Assembly: GCA_963784415.1 (NCBI GenBank)
Contig: CAWARK010000013.1
Location: 186,001 to 250,000, forward strand
Source of the DNA: UBA7672 sp963784415
GTDB lineage: Bacteria; Pseudomonadota; Alphaproteobacteria; Caulobacterales; Hyphomonadaceae
DNA length: 64,000 bases
Direction of reading: 5' to 3'
Shown here piece after piece: positions 25,728 to 34,235 of this stretch (within the stretch, counting starts at the first letter, position 1; each line of letters starts with the position of its first letter). The translations under genes were made by a program, and so were the position numbers. The notes beneath the pieces are model-generated. The model had not been told where the DNA came from, ran no database searches, and saw only the letters and a list, made by a program, of their open reading frames with translations.

Positions 25728-26072
25728 ATGCCGATTTCGGGAGATATTATTGAGGCGCTGCGGGGAGAGTTGCGGCGAGGCACGCTGATCCTGGCGGTGT
25801 TGGGGACGCTGCGGACGGAAAAGTACGGCTACACGCTGAAGACGGAGCTTGGCGGGCTGGGGGTCGAGATCGACGAGGGCGCGCTCTATCCGATGCTCCG
25901 CCGGCTTGAGACGCAGGGGCTGCTGACGTCGGAATGGCGGGAGGAGGCGAAGCGGCAGAAGCGCTTCTATCGCCTGTCCGCCGACGGGGCCGAAGCACTC
26001 GCACAACTCACCACTGAATGGCGCGCGATGAACGGCGCGCTGGACGCTATTCTTACGGAGCGGGGACAATGA
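25728..26072 (+). CDS. PadR family transcriptional regulator
   Basis: 114 residues. LRRGTLILAVLGTLRTEKYGY, GVEIDEGALYPMLRRLETQGLL (~42-63) and KRFYRLSADGAEAL (~77) form the PadR winged helix, with the GALYPML recognition segment. The start at ATG 25728 follows TAGGAGATCC; the open frame from 25656 crosses the operator and is not used. It overlaps the next membrane-protein gene as ATGA, the classic PadR plus HAAS-type membrane protein arrangement. It probably represses its own operon through the dyad at 25681. Confidence 0.92.
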   Translation: MPISGDIIEALRGELRRGTLILAVLGTLRTEKYGYTLKTELGGLGVEIDEGALYPMLRRLETQGLLTSEWREEAKRQKRFYRLSADGAEALAQLTTEWRAMNGALDAILTERGQ

Positions 26073-27043
26073 CGGACCTTGTTGAACGGTATCTCGCATC
26101 GGTCGAACGCCGCCTGCCGAAGGAGACGGCGAAGGACATCGTGGCCGAACTGCGCGAGGCGCTGTCCGGCCGCATCGAGGCGAAGGAGGCCATGCTTGGC
26201 CGCTCGCTCTCGACAGACGAGGTCGCCGCCGTGCTGAAAGACTTCGGGCATCCTGTTGTCGTGGCTTCGAAGTATGCGGGCCAGGATTATGTGATCGGGC
26301 CGAACTATTATCCGTGGTTCTGGCATGTGCAGCGGATCGCTGTGGGCGCGGCGGTGGCGATCGCATTCGGCATCACGGCGATACGTGCGCTGGGGTCGGA
26401 AGAGCCGATCCGCGCCGCGCTGCGCGGGGTCAATGGCGCTGTGGGCGCAGGTGTCTGGGCGTTCGGTATCGTGACGATTCTCTTTGTTCTTGCAGAGCGC
26501 TTCAAGCTCGACATGAAATGGGCCGACAATTGGGATCCGAAATCGCTGCCGCGCGAGCAGATCCGCCAGCCGAAGGGTTTATTCGAAAGCGCATTCACGC
26601 TGCTGTTCGACATCATCTTCCTGCTGTGGTGGGTGAAGATCGTGCAGTTCCCTAACGAGCTTCCGATGCGCGACGGCGCGTCCGCCGCGATCACCTTCTC
26701 GCCCGCGTGGGACATGGTCTACTGGCCTGTGCTCGTGCTAGCAGCGGGCGCGGTGATCGTGCATCTCGCCGACCTTGTGCGGCCGGTTTGGACGTCTGTG
26801 CGCAGCGTGGTGAGCATTGCAGGTCACGTGGCTGGGTTGGGCATTCTCTGGGTTTTGTTCCGGGCGCAGCCCCTTGTGGTGATCACGCCGGCGCCCGGCG
26901 CGAGTGCGACGGAGATCGACCGGGTGACGCTGGTGATCGACAATGTGGTCAACATCTCGCTGGGCGTGACCGCGCTGATCTGGTCGGTGACCATCGGTGT
27001 GGAAGTCTGGCGGCTGTGGCGCGCGGCGCGGCCTGCGGTCTAG
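26069..27043 (+). CDS. membrane protein with N-terminal HAAS-like helical domain
   Basis: 324 residues from ATG 26069. The N-terminal ~75 residues (LVERYLASVERRLPKETAKD, ELREALSGRIEAKE, VAAVLKDFGHPVVVASKY) look like the HAAS domain that accompanies PadR regulators. It is followed by about six membrane helices (~90-110, 125-150, 185-205, 215-240, 255-275, 290-310). Function is unknown; such proteins are thought to sense membrane state or regulate a partner. It is co-translated with the PadR gene. Confidence 0.8.
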   Translation: MTDLVERYLASVERRLPKETAKDIVAELREALSGRIEAKEAMLGRSLSTDEVAAVLKDFGHPVVVASKYAGQDYVIGPNYYPWFWHVQRIAVGAAVAIAFGITAIRALGSEEPIRAALRGVNGAVGAGVWAFGIVTILFVLAERFKLDMKWADNWDPKSLPREQIRQPKGLFESAFTLLFDIIFLLWWVKIVQFPNELPMRDGASAAITFSPAWDMVYWPVLVLAAGAVIVHLADLVRPVWTSVRSVVSIAGHVAGLGILWVLFRAQPLVVITPAPGASATEIDRVTLVIDNVVNISLGVTALIWSVTIGVEVWRLWRAARPAV

Positions 27044-27054
27044 ACAGAACGGCG

Positions 27055-28053
27055 TCAGCGGCCCTGCCTGCGCAGCTCCGGCCCGATCAGCTCGATGCGG
27101 TTGGTCCAGACATAGCCGGCGAAGCCTGCGGGTATCTGTTTGAGATCATCGAGGCTGTCGATGCCGGTCGATCCGACATCCTTCATGTCGAGCGGGCCGA
27201 GCAGGATGACGGTCGAGCCGGCTTCCTCCATGCGCCGTGTGAACTTGTGCGGCCAGCCCCAGACGGCCCACGCATAGTTCGACGGCACGACGACGAGGGT
27301 ATTGCGGCACGATCCGGGCACGATCCCGGTCCAGCCGGTGAGTTCGTAATCCAGGACGCACTTCATCAGTGACTTGTTGGTGTAGCCCTTGAGGCCGTTT
27401 ATGAGTTCGAGACTCTTGTCGGTGGGTTCGCCACCGCCATAGCTGCCCCAGATCGCGTTGCGCCATTCCGGGTGCGTGGCGATGAGCTTGGCGAGGGCTT
27501 CGCCTTCGTCGGCGCGGCGGCTCTTGAAGTTGATGAGGAAGTGCTTGTCGGGGAAGCGCGCCAGCACGTCGTCCAGTGTCGGCAACAGGCCAACGCCCTT
27601 GCCGCGCAGCGGGAAGGTCTTGCCGCCATCGGCGGTGTAGCCATAGCCGAGGTCAAGCGTCTTAAGGTAGGCGATGCCGAGGTCTTCGGTGACGCCCTTG
27701 CCTTCGGTGCGGCAATCGACGGTCCAGTCGTGGATCACGGCGAAGGTCTTTTCGGGTGTGAGGTGAATGTCGAGTTCGACGACATCGGCTCCGGCGGCGA
27801 AGGCCGCTCCCATCGAGGGGAGGGTGTTCTCGATGAAGTCATGCGTGGGCGGGTTGATGCGCTCGGCCGTGCAGGTGTCGTTCTCGAGGCCGGCGTGGGA
27901 AAAGGTCTGGTGGACGCCGCGATGGGCGAGGAGCTTGATGTGACCGTCGCCGTGCGGACTGTCGAACCAGGACGCGTTGTAGAGCACGATGGCGATGAAG
28001 AAGACGAGCAGTCCGCCAAGCACGTAAAACGCGATCCTGCCGAATTTTTTCAT
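27055..28053 (-). CDS. membrane-anchored glycerophosphodiester phosphodiesterase family protein
   Basis: 332 residues from ATG 28053. One N-terminal membrane helix (~5-25) leads to a GDPD barrel. KLLAHRGVHQTF (~38-49, catalytic HR), ENTLPSMGAAFAAGADVVELDIHLTPEKTFAVIHDWTVD (positions ~73-112, ELDIHLT and HD motifs), LPTLDDVLARFPDKHFLINFK (~155) complete the active site. It hydrolyses glycerophosphodiesters in the periplasm. The longer frame to 28107 lacks a signal; GAGGGG lies nine bases before 28053. It converges on the PadR operon with an 11-base gap. Confidence 0.9.
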   Translation of the reverse strand: MKKFGRIAFYVLGGLLVFFIAIVLYNASWFDSPHGDGHIKLLAHRGVHQTFSHAGLENDTCTAERINPPTHDFIENTLPSMGAAFAAGADVVELDIHLTPEKTFAVIHDWTVDCRTEGKGVTEDLGIAYLKTLDLGYGYTADGGKTFPLRGKGVGLLPTLDDVLARFPDKHFLINFKSRRADEGEALAKLIATHPEWRNAIWGSYGGGEPTDKSLELINGLKGYTNKSLMKCVLDYELTGWTGIVPGSCRNTLVVVPSNYAWAVWGWPHKFTRRMEEAGSTVILLGPLDMKDVGSTGIDSLDDLKQIPAGFAGYVWTNRIELIGPELRRQGR

Positions 28054-28247
28054 TGCGACTGCCCCTCGATCCTTGGCGTGCAATCCGTCACGCGATCGCG
28101 CCGGCACTGTGGCGGAAGCAGGGGCAGGGCGCGATTGTTCGTTGCGCGGAGGTTAAAGCCGGGAGGCGGGGCGAGTTGTTGCGTTTGCAAGCAGCGTTCG
28201 CTTCTTGCGCGCAAATTAATACTGCCTGCCGCTACGTGATCTGATTG

Positions 28248-28260
28248 TTGACACTGTCAA
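28248..28260 (+). promoter_or_regulatory. TTGACA palindrome, likely -35/operator of the copper-monooxygenase gene
   Basis: TTGACA-C-TGTCAA is a perfect palindrome that also contains a consensus -35. It lies 50 bases before ATG 28310. No clear -10 is found 17 bases on, so the site may be activator-dependent or an operator overlapping the promoter. Confidence 0.45.
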
Positions 28261-28309
28261 TCCGGGGTAGTTTCCGCCGGAATCGGGGTACCAGGGAGTT
28301 TCCTCCGCA

Positions 28310-30331
28310 ATGAAAAATAACAAGAAGATCGGAGCGATCGCACTGCTCGCGAGCGCATCCGCCATCATCCTCGCCGCCTGCTCGGCCGGCGAAACGGCAG
28401 CCAAGCTCGTCGGCACGAAAGTCGACAACTACATGCTGGTCGACCAGACCGGCATGGGTCACATCCTGAAGTATGACACGCTCACGCCCGCCGTGGTGCT
28501 CGTGTCGCACGTCAACGGCGACAAGGATGCGCTGAAGGCTGCGCAGACCATCCAGGCGCTGGCGGCGAAGAACCCCAACGTGGTGTTCCAGCTGATCAAC
28601 TCCTCAGACGCGGACACGCGCGAGGCGATCGCAGCCGAAGCCAAGACCAACAACCTCACGGTTCCGGTTCTCGACGACGAATTCCAGATGATCGGCAACT
28701 CGCTCGGCTTCACCTATGCCGGCGAAGCGGTGATCCTCGACCCGAAGAAGAATTTTGAGGTCGTCTATCACGGGCCGGCCGACACGGTTGAAGCGGCGCT
28801 CGGTGAGTTCACCTCCGGCAAGGCGATCGCCAAGCCGGAAGTCGTCGACATCAAGGGCGCGAAGCTGACCTTCGCCGATCGCGGCAAGGAAGCCGAGTTC
28901 AAGAAGATCTCGTACACCAAAGACGTCGTGCCGATCCTGATGGACAAGTGCGTCGACTGCCACCAGCCGAACGGCATCGCGCCGTGGCAGATGTCGAACT
29001 ACCAGCTGGTGAAAACCTTCTCGCCGATGATGCGCGAAGCGATCCGCACGGACCGCATGCCGCCGTTCGACGCGGACAGCCATTATCGTCCGTTCGAGCA
29101 TGACGAGAACCTCTCGGCCGCCGAAACCAAGACGCTGATCCACTGGATCGAAGCGGGCAGCCCGAGCGACATTCCTGAAGGCGGCGTTGATCCGCTGGTG
29201 AAGGGCGTCACGCAGCGCCCCGACTGGCCGCTCGGCACGCCGGACCTGATCGTCGACATCCCGGCGTATGATGTGCCGGCTGCCGGCGTCGTGGATTATC
29301 AGATCCCGGCCGTGAAAAGCCCGCTGACCGAAGGCAAGTGGCTGAAGTCCACCACCTTCAAGGCTGGCGATCGCAAGGGCGTGCACCACATCCTCGCGGG
29401 CTGGCTGCCGAAGATGCCGGCCAATGGCCGTGGCTTCGACTGGAAAGTCTCGATGGGCGGCTATGCCGTCGGCGCAGAATCGCAGACGGCGCCGGACGAT
29501 TGGGCGACGTGGGTGCCTGCGGGCGGCGCGCTGTCGTTCCAGATGCACTACACGCCTACGGGCAAGGCCTTCACCGATCATTCCAAGATCGGCTTCTACT
29601 TCCAGAAAGAAGCGCCTGGCATGATGAAGCGTCAGATCGTGATCGCGGACCCCTCGATCGAGATCGGACCGAACGAAGCGCGTCACCACGAGACTGCCTA
29701 TGTGCAGTTCCCGGCCGACGTGCAGGTCTACGCGGCGCAAATCCACGCGCACTATCGCGGCTATGCTTCCAAGCTCACGGCTATCTATCCGGACGGCAAG
29801 GAAGAGATCCTCATCAACATGCCGCACTACGACTTCAACTGGCAGCGTGAGTACACGTTCAAGGACCTGATCAACCTGCCGGCCGGCACGAAACTCGTCG
29901 CCGACTACTGGTACGACAATTCGAAGAACAACAAGGCGCTCTACTTCGACAACACCAAGGAACGCACCAACGCGGACTCGGAAGTTGTCTGGGGCGATCA
30001 GTCGTTCGAAGAGATGCTGTTCACCGCGATCCAGTTCCGCTGGAAAGACGAGACGGCAAAAGCTCCGCGCGACGACCTGCAGGCGATGCTCGACCAGAGC
30101 ATCATGCTGACGATGGCCGACGACGACCGCGACGGTAAACTGCAGGAAGCCGAACTCCGGATCAAAGGTTCGGAAGAGGAAGGCGTTGCTGGCCTCCACA
30201 AGGCGTTCAAGGCGAACTTCGCCGCGATCGACGCCGACAAGGATGGCGGCCTGTCGATGCAGGAACTCGGCGCTGCGCTGAAGCAGATGGGCGCGCAGGG
30301 CGGCCTCGGCGGACGTCGCGACCGCACCTGA
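28310..30331 (+). CDS. multidomain lipoprotein: redoxin-like / cytochrome c / type II copper monooxygenase / EF-hands
   Basis: 673 residues. The lipobox LAAC (Cys ~25) anchors it outside the inner membrane. Residues ~35-170 look thioredoxin-like but contain no CxxC. KCVDCHQ (C214, C217, H218) is a haem c site. The rest resembles PHM/DBH copper monooxygenases, with HH 359-360, H413 in MHYTPTG, H479/H481 in IHAHYRG and M569 in FEEMLF at the spacing of CuH and CuM ligands. Two EF-hand loops (DDDRDGKLQEAEL ~604; DADKDGGLSMQEL ~642) close the protein. It is predicted to hydroxylate an unknown substrate with electrons delivered by its own haem. Codons are strongly biased, suggesting high expression. 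It is monocistronic, with its own terminator. Confidence 0.85.
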   Translation: MKNNKKIGAIALLASASAIILAACSAGETAAKLVGTKVDNYMLVDQTGMGHILKYDTLTPAVVLVSHVNGDKDALKAAQTIQALAAKNPNVVFQLINSSDADTREAIAAEAKTNNLTVPVLDDEFQMIGNSLGFTYAGEAVILDPKKNFEVVYHGPADTVEAALGEFTSGKAIAKPEVVDIKGAKLTFADRGKEAEFKKISYTKDVVPILMDKCVDCHQPNGIAPWQMSNYQLVKTFSPMMREAIRTDRMPPFDADSHYRPFEHDENLSAAETKTLIHWIEAGSPSDIPEGGVDPLVKGVTQRPDWPLGTPDLIVDIPAYDVPAAGVVDYQIPAVKSPLTEGKWLKSTTFKAGDRKGVHHILAGWLPKMPANGRGFDWKVSMGGYAVGAESQTAPDDWATWVPAGGALSFQMHYTPTGKAFTDHSKIGFYFQKEAPGMMKRQIVIADPSIEIGPNEARHHETAYVQFPADVQVYAAQIHAHYRGYASKLTAIYPDGKEEILINMPHYDFNWQREYTFKDLINLPAGTKLVADYWYDNSKNNKALYFDNTKERTNADSEVVWGDQSFEEMLFTAIQFRWKDETAKAPRDDLQAMLDQSIMLTMADDDRDGKLQEAELRIKGSEEEGVAGLHKAFKANFAAIDADKDGGLSMQELGAALKQMGAQGGLGGRRDRT

Positions 30332-30356
30332 TCGTCACGACACTGATTGACTAAAG

Positions 30357-30395
30357 CGCCGGCCGGCCTCGCAAGGGGCGGGCCGGTTTGCTTTT
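30357..30395 (+). terminator. rho-independent terminator after the copper-monooxygenase gene
   Basis: CCGGCC (30359-30364) pairs with GGCCGG (30381-30386), with an imperfect inner GCCT/AGG-GGC stem, followed by TTTGCTTTT. Confidence 0.65.
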
Positions 30396-30422
30396 GAGGC
30401 TCGATGCGGAAGGCGCTTGACT

Positions 30423-30446
30423 CTATCTCGATATATATCGAGATAG
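30423..30446 (+). promoter_or_regulatory. perfect 24-base palindromic PadR operator
   Basis: CTATCTCGATAT followed immediately by its exact reverse complement, ending five bases before ATG 30451. Binding here would block ribosome-binding-site-proximal transcription. PadR proteins with ATATCGA-type palindromes are well known. It presumably controls the four-gene operon 30451-33048. Confidence 0.75.
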
Positions 30447-30450
30447 GCGC

Positions 30451-30780
30451 ATGAGCGTTCAGCGCAGACCTTCGCCACAGGCCGTGAAACTGCTCGGCGC
30501 ACTGCTCGCCGGTGGTGGGGCGGGGGCAGGCGCGTGGCGGTATGGCTATGACCTGTCGAAGGAGACGGGGCTTGGGGCCGGGACGCTCTATCCGTTGCTG
30601 GAACGCTTTTCCAAGCTGGGCTTCCTTGAATCCGAATGGACGCCGTCGGAGCTTGAAGGGCGGCCCCCACGCCATGCCTATCGGTTGACCAGGAGCGGCG
30701 CGGCGTTTGCGCGGGAGTGGCAGGCGGAAACGAAACCGTCGCCGAAGCCCCGCGCGAAGCTGCGTCCGGCGGAGCGTTGA
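30451..30780 (+). CDS. PadR family transcriptional regulator
   Basis: 109 residues. GYDLSKETGLGAGTLYPLLERFSKLGFLESEW (positions ~31-62) is the PadR winged helix and PRHAYRLTRSGAAFA follows. The helix 1 region is interrupted by a glycine/alanine-rich stretch (AGGGAGAGAWR, ~22-32), unusual for PadR. A basic proline-rich tail ends the protein. It is first in an operon with a membrane protein and an ABC transporter, the usual setting for PadR-controlled efflux. It probably autoregulates through the palindrome at 30423. Confidence 0.9.
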   Translation: MSVQRRPSPQAVKLLGALLAGGGAGAGAWRYGYDLSKETGLGAGTLYPLLERFSKLGFLESEWTPSELEGRPPRHAYRLTRSGAAFAREWQAETKPSPKPRAKLRPAER

Positions 30781-30782
30781 GG

Positions 30783-31397
30783 ATGCGCAGCCTTGCTCTG
30801 TTCATCGGTCGGCATGCGGCGCGGGTGATCGATCCGGTGCGGCCCGATCAGGCGGCCGCGATGTATGCGGAGATCGAGAACCTCGATGATCGCGCGGCGC
30901 TTGGGTGGGCGTGCGGATGCCTGGCGGCGGCTTACGGGCAGCGCGCGAGTGTTACGGCAATTGCGGTGGTGAGCGCGCGGCTGTGCGTGGCGCTGGCGGC
31001 GGGGGCGTTTGCGCTGGCGCATTTCATCTACTGCATCGCGAACCTGTGGCTGAAGATCGGGCTGATGACGGGGGCGAGTTTTGCGGACGTCTCGCCGGCG
31101 CGATTGAGGTTCATCGCGGAGGCGCCGCTGGAGCACTGGCTGGCGAGCTTTGTGGTGATCGGCGCGCTGGGGACGTTGCACGCGGCGGCGGCGATCATGC
31201 TGGCGATGGGGAGGAATGATCGCGTGTGCCGTTACGCGCTGGTGCTGGTCGTGATGCAGGTGGCGGTGGGGATGCTCGGCCTGTCGGGTGTCACCTGGCC
31301 GGTCATCTATGTCGGGCTGACGCTGATGATGGCGCTAGCCTCGTCAGGGCTCGCCTGGCTGTGGATGTGGGACGAGCGGCGGATGGCGCACACATGA
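30783..31397 (+). CDS. unknown membrane protein of the PadR-ABC operon
   Basis: 204 residues from ATG 30783, two bases after the PadR stop. A cytoplasmic N-terminal part (DPVRPDQAAAMYAEIENLDD, ~16-35) resembles the start of HAAS-like proteins. About four membrane helices follow (~65-90, 118-140, 150-168, 172-190). No catalytic motif is visible. The stop overlaps the ABC ATPase start as ATGA, so it is probably a regulatory or accessory membrane partner of that transporter or of the PadR protein. Confidence 0.75.
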   Translation: MRSLALFIGRHAARVIDPVRPDQAAAMYAEIENLDDRAALGWACGCLAAAYGQRASVTAIAVVSARLCVALAAGAFALAHFIYCIANLWLKIGLMTGASFADVSPARLRFIAEAPLEHWLASFVVIGALGTLHAAAAIMLAMGRNDRVCRYALVLVVMQVAVGMLGLSGVTWPVIYVGLTLMMALASSGLAWLWMWDERRMAHT

Positions 31398-32323
31398 CGG
31401 CGGCGATCGAAACAGAAAACCTGACGCGCAGTTTTCGCGGGCGGCGCGCTGTCGATGGAGTGTCGATGACTGTGCCGACGGGTGCGGTCTACGGCTTTCT
31501 CGGGCGCAACGGGGCGGGGAAGACGACGACGCTGAAGATGTTGCTCGGACTGCTCAAGCCGGATACGGGCGTGGTGCGCGTGGGCGGCGTCGATGTTGCG
31601 AAGGACAGGATCGGCGCGGCGCGGCAGGTGGGCGCGCTGCTCGAAGCGCACGGGCTTTATGCCAATCTGACGGGGTACGAGAACCTGACGCTGACGCGGC
31701 GCCTGTTGGGGCTGAAGGCGGGCGAGGTGGATCGCGTTCTTGAGATCGTCGGCATGAGCGAGAACGGCAAGCGGCGCGTCAGCGATTATTCGCTGGGCAT
31801 GCGGCAGAGGCTGGGGCTGGCGCGCGCCATGCTGGGCGCGCCGCGCGTGCTCGTGCTGGACGAGCCGACCAACGGGCTCGATCCCGATGGCATTGCGGAC
31901 ATGCGGCGGTTCCTGCGCTCGCTGCCGGAGAAGACAGGCGCGACTGTGCTGTTGTCGAGCCATCTGCTGAACGAGATTGAGCAGATCGCGGATCATATCG
32001 GCATCCTGCATGACGGGCGTCTGGTGCTGGAAGGCGAGCTGGCGCAGATCAAGGCGCGACAGGCCGTGCAGATCCGTGTCGAGACGCAGGATGCGGAGCG
32101 AGCGGTGGTGCTGGCTGCATCGCGTGGCTTCAACGTGGTCGAAGGCGCGGGGCAGATCGTGGCGAGCTTGAAGGCGGGCGACGATGTACGCGCGGCGTGC
32201 GCGACGTTGAACCGCGCGTTGGTGGAAGCGGGCTTTCCCGTGTTTGCGATCAACCCTGTCGTGCCGACGCTTGAAGGGCTTTACCGCGAAGCTTCGGGCG
32301 CGCGGGCGATGGAGGCGGCGTGA
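31394..32323 (+). CDS. ABC transporter ATP-binding protein (BcrA/CcmA-like)
   Basis: 309 residues. FLGRNGAGKTTTLKM (~33-47, Walker A), DYSLGMRQRLGLARAML (~135-151, signature LGMRQ), LVLDEPTNGLDPDG (~155, Walker B) and LLSSHLLNEIEQ (H-loop ~188) are all intact. The ~90-residue C-terminal extension is typical of ATPases paired with ABC-2 permeases for bacitracin-type or antibiotic export. It is coupled by overlap to genes on both sides. The substrate is unknown. Confidence 0.94.
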   Translation: MTAAIETENLTRSFRGRRAVDGVSMTVPTGAVYGFLGRNGAGKTTTLKMLLGLLKPDTGVVRVGGVDVAKDRIGAARQVGALLEAHGLYANLTGYENLTLTRRLLGLKAGEVDRVLEIVGMSENGKRRVSDYSLGMRQRLGLARAMLGAPRVLVLDEPTNGLDPDGIADMRRFLRSLPEKTGATVLLSSHLLNEIEQIADHIGILHDGRLVLEGELAQIKARQAVQIRVETQDAERAVVLAASRGFNVVEGAGQIVASLKAGDDVRAACATLNRALVEAGFPVFAINPVVPTLEGLYREASGARAMEAA

Positions 32324-33048
32324 TGCTGACCGTGCTGGGCGTTGAGGCGGGCAAGCTCAACCGGTCGCTGGCGGCGTTGCTCGCGGTTGCGGGGCCCGTG
32401 CTGATCGGCATACTCGGCTTCTTCATGGCGACGCGCGGCGACGATCCACAGACGTGGGATCTGTGGATGCGCAACGGGATCGCGCTGTGGGCCTTCTTCA
32501 TGATGCCGATGTGTGTGACGGCGCTGACCGCGCTGGTGGCGCAGATGGAGCATGCGCCGAAGTCCTGGGATCACCTGCGCGCGCTGCCCCTGCCGCGCTG
32601 GAAGCTCTATGCGGCGAAGGCCGTGTGTGCGTTTGCCGTGGTCGCGGCGATGAGCGCAGGTGTGATCGCCGCGACGTGGCTGGCGGGATCGGTTGCGCAG
32701 CTGGTGATGCCGGCGATGGCGCCGCAGGGCGCGCTGGACCTGGCGGCGCAGGCGAAGCTGGCGGGCATGGTGCTGCTGGCGGGGCTGCTGATGTTTGCGG
32801 TGCAGCTGTGGGCGGCGCTGCGGTTTGCGAGTTTCGTTCCAGCGCTTGCGATAGGGATCGGCGGCACGTTCTTCTCGGTGGCGGCGACGTCGGCCGAAGC
32901 GGGCGTGTTCTTTCCCTGGCAGATGCCGGTCAACATGCTGGCGAAGGAAAGCTGGCGCGTGGAGACGGCGCTGACGCTCGGGCTGGTCGGCGGGATTGTC
33001 GCGCTTGCTGCGATGATGCTCCACCTCGGCAGGCGCGAGATGGTGTAG
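32323..33048 (+). CDS. ABC-2 type permease
   Basis: 241 residues with six predicted membrane helices (~16-36, 52-75, 104-125, 150-172, 180-200, 218-236), the BcrB/ABC-2 pattern. The sequence WDHLRALPLPRWKLYAAKA between helices 2 and 3 is the usual coupling region. ATG 32323 is seven bases after GGAGG; a GTG at 32320 is the alternative. It is the last gene of the PadR operon and pairs with the ATPase before it. Confidence 0.85.
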   Translation: MLTVLGVEAGKLNRSLAALLAVAGPVLIGILGFFMATRGDDPQTWDLWMRNGIALWAFFMMPMCVTALTALVAQMEHAPKSWDHLRALPLPRWKLYAAKAVCAFAVVAAMSAGVIAATWLAGSVAQLVMPAMAPQGALDLAAQAKLAGMVLLAGLLMFAVQLWAALRFASFVPALAIGIGGTFFSVAATSAEAGVFFPWQMPVNMLAKESWRVETALTLGLVGGIVALAAMMLHLGRREMV

Positions 33049-33050
33049 CC

Positions 33051-34139
33051 TTAAGCGGCCGTCGCTTCCGCTTCGACGAAGCCCGGCCACTGGCGCATGT
33101 ACTGGACGAAGGCAGGGGAGAGGCCTTCGTCGCGGAGATGTTGCACCGTGACGGGCGTTTGCGGCGAGTCGTAATTCGCGTCGGCCTTGATGCGGTTGAC
33201 GACATCGTGGCGGAGGATGGCGGCGCGGCCGATGACCACGAAGTCGCAACCGGCGTCGAGCACGACTTGCGCCTGCGGGCCGGTCATCACCTTGCCGGCG
33301 GCGCCGAGGCGGACTTTTCCGCGCGGCAGCTCTGTGAAGACGCTCATCAGCGTGCGGCCCTTGAACTCGTCTTCGTTGGGTTCTTTCGCGACGTCCCACA
33401 GCGACATGTCGAGGAAGTCGATCTTGCCTTCGCGGAGGATGCGGGCCGCGACGTCGCGGATCTCGCCGAGCTTGAGGCCGAAGCGTTCGGGCGACAGGCG
33501 CAGGCCGAGCTGGAAGCCGGGTTTGGTCTTAGCGCGGATGCCGTCGATGATTTCCAAGATGAGGCGGGCGCGGTTCTCGAGTGAGCCGCCGTACTGGTCG
33601 GTACGGTGGTTGATTTCGTCGGAGAGGAATTGCGCGAGGATGTAGCCGTGGGCGCCGTGGATCTCGACGCCATCGAAGCCGGCTTTTTCCGCGCGGACTG
33701 CGGCGGCGATGTAGGCGTCGCGGAGTTCGCGGACTTCGGCGAGCGTCAGGGCGCGTGCGCCGGTCTTGGGATCGTCGGACGGGCAGACGGGCGTGCCAAC
33801 CAGTTCCTTGGGCGAGCGGTTGCCGGCGTGGTGGATCTGGAGCGAGGAGACCGAGCCTTTCGCCTTGATCGCGGCGGCGAGGCGGGTGAGGCCGGGCAGG
33901 TGCTTGTCGTCGAAGGCGCCGAGCTGGCCGGGAAAGCCCTGGCCGACGGCCTGCACGTGCGCTGCGCACGTCATGGTGAGGCCAAATCCACCTTCCGCGC
34001 GCTTGACCAGCCAATTGAACTCATCGTCGGACAGGACGCCGTCGGGATGGCTCTGCGTGTTGGTGAGCGGCGCCAGCATGAACCTGTTCTTCCAGGCCGG
34101 ACCGTTGGCGAGGGGAAGGGTGGAGAAGAGGTTGGTCAT
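33051..34139 (-). CDS. NADH:flavin oxidoreductase, Old Yellow Enzyme family
   Basis: 362 residues, FMN TIM barrel. KNRFMLAPLTNTQSHPDG (~17-34), LQIHHAGNRS (~100), FDGVEIHGAHGYILAQFLS (~154-172) and DQYGGSLENRARL (~180) are OYE-family signatures; IHHAG holds the substrate-binding histidine pair. VVIGRAAI (~318) binds the FMN phosphate. It probably reduces activated alkenes of unsaturated carbonyls. It is convergent with the ABC operon (two-base gap). Confidence 0.93.
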   Translation of the reverse strand: MTNLFSTLPLANGPAWKNRFMLAPLTNTQSHPDGVLSDDEFNWLVKRAEGGFGLTMTCAAHVQAVGQGFPGQLGAFDDKHLPGLTRLAAAIKAKGSVSSLQIHHAGNRSPKELVGTPVCPSDDPKTGARALTLAEVRELRDAYIAAAVRAEKAGFDGVEIHGAHGYILAQFLSDEINHRTDQYGGSLENRARLILEIIDGIRAKTKPGFQLGLRLSPERFGLKLGEIRDVAARILREGKIDFLDMSLWDVAKEPNEDEFKGRTLMSVFTELPRGKVRLGAAGKVMTGPQAQVVLDAGCDFVVIGRAAILRHDVVNRIKADANYDSPQTPVTVQHLRDEGLSPAFVQYMRQWPGFVEAEATAA

Positions 34140-34235
34140 TGTGGCTCCGGCATGGGTGAGTGCTCACCGAGGTACGGATGCCAGTTGTGGCGTTCAAGTT
34201 AGTAGAGCTCAACAGTGATTGCGGCCGCCATCGCG

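Noticed and set aside
28604..30199. 531-codon minus-strand frame opposite the copper monooxygenase
   Set aside because: Composition shadow; plus-strand metal-site motifs are clear.
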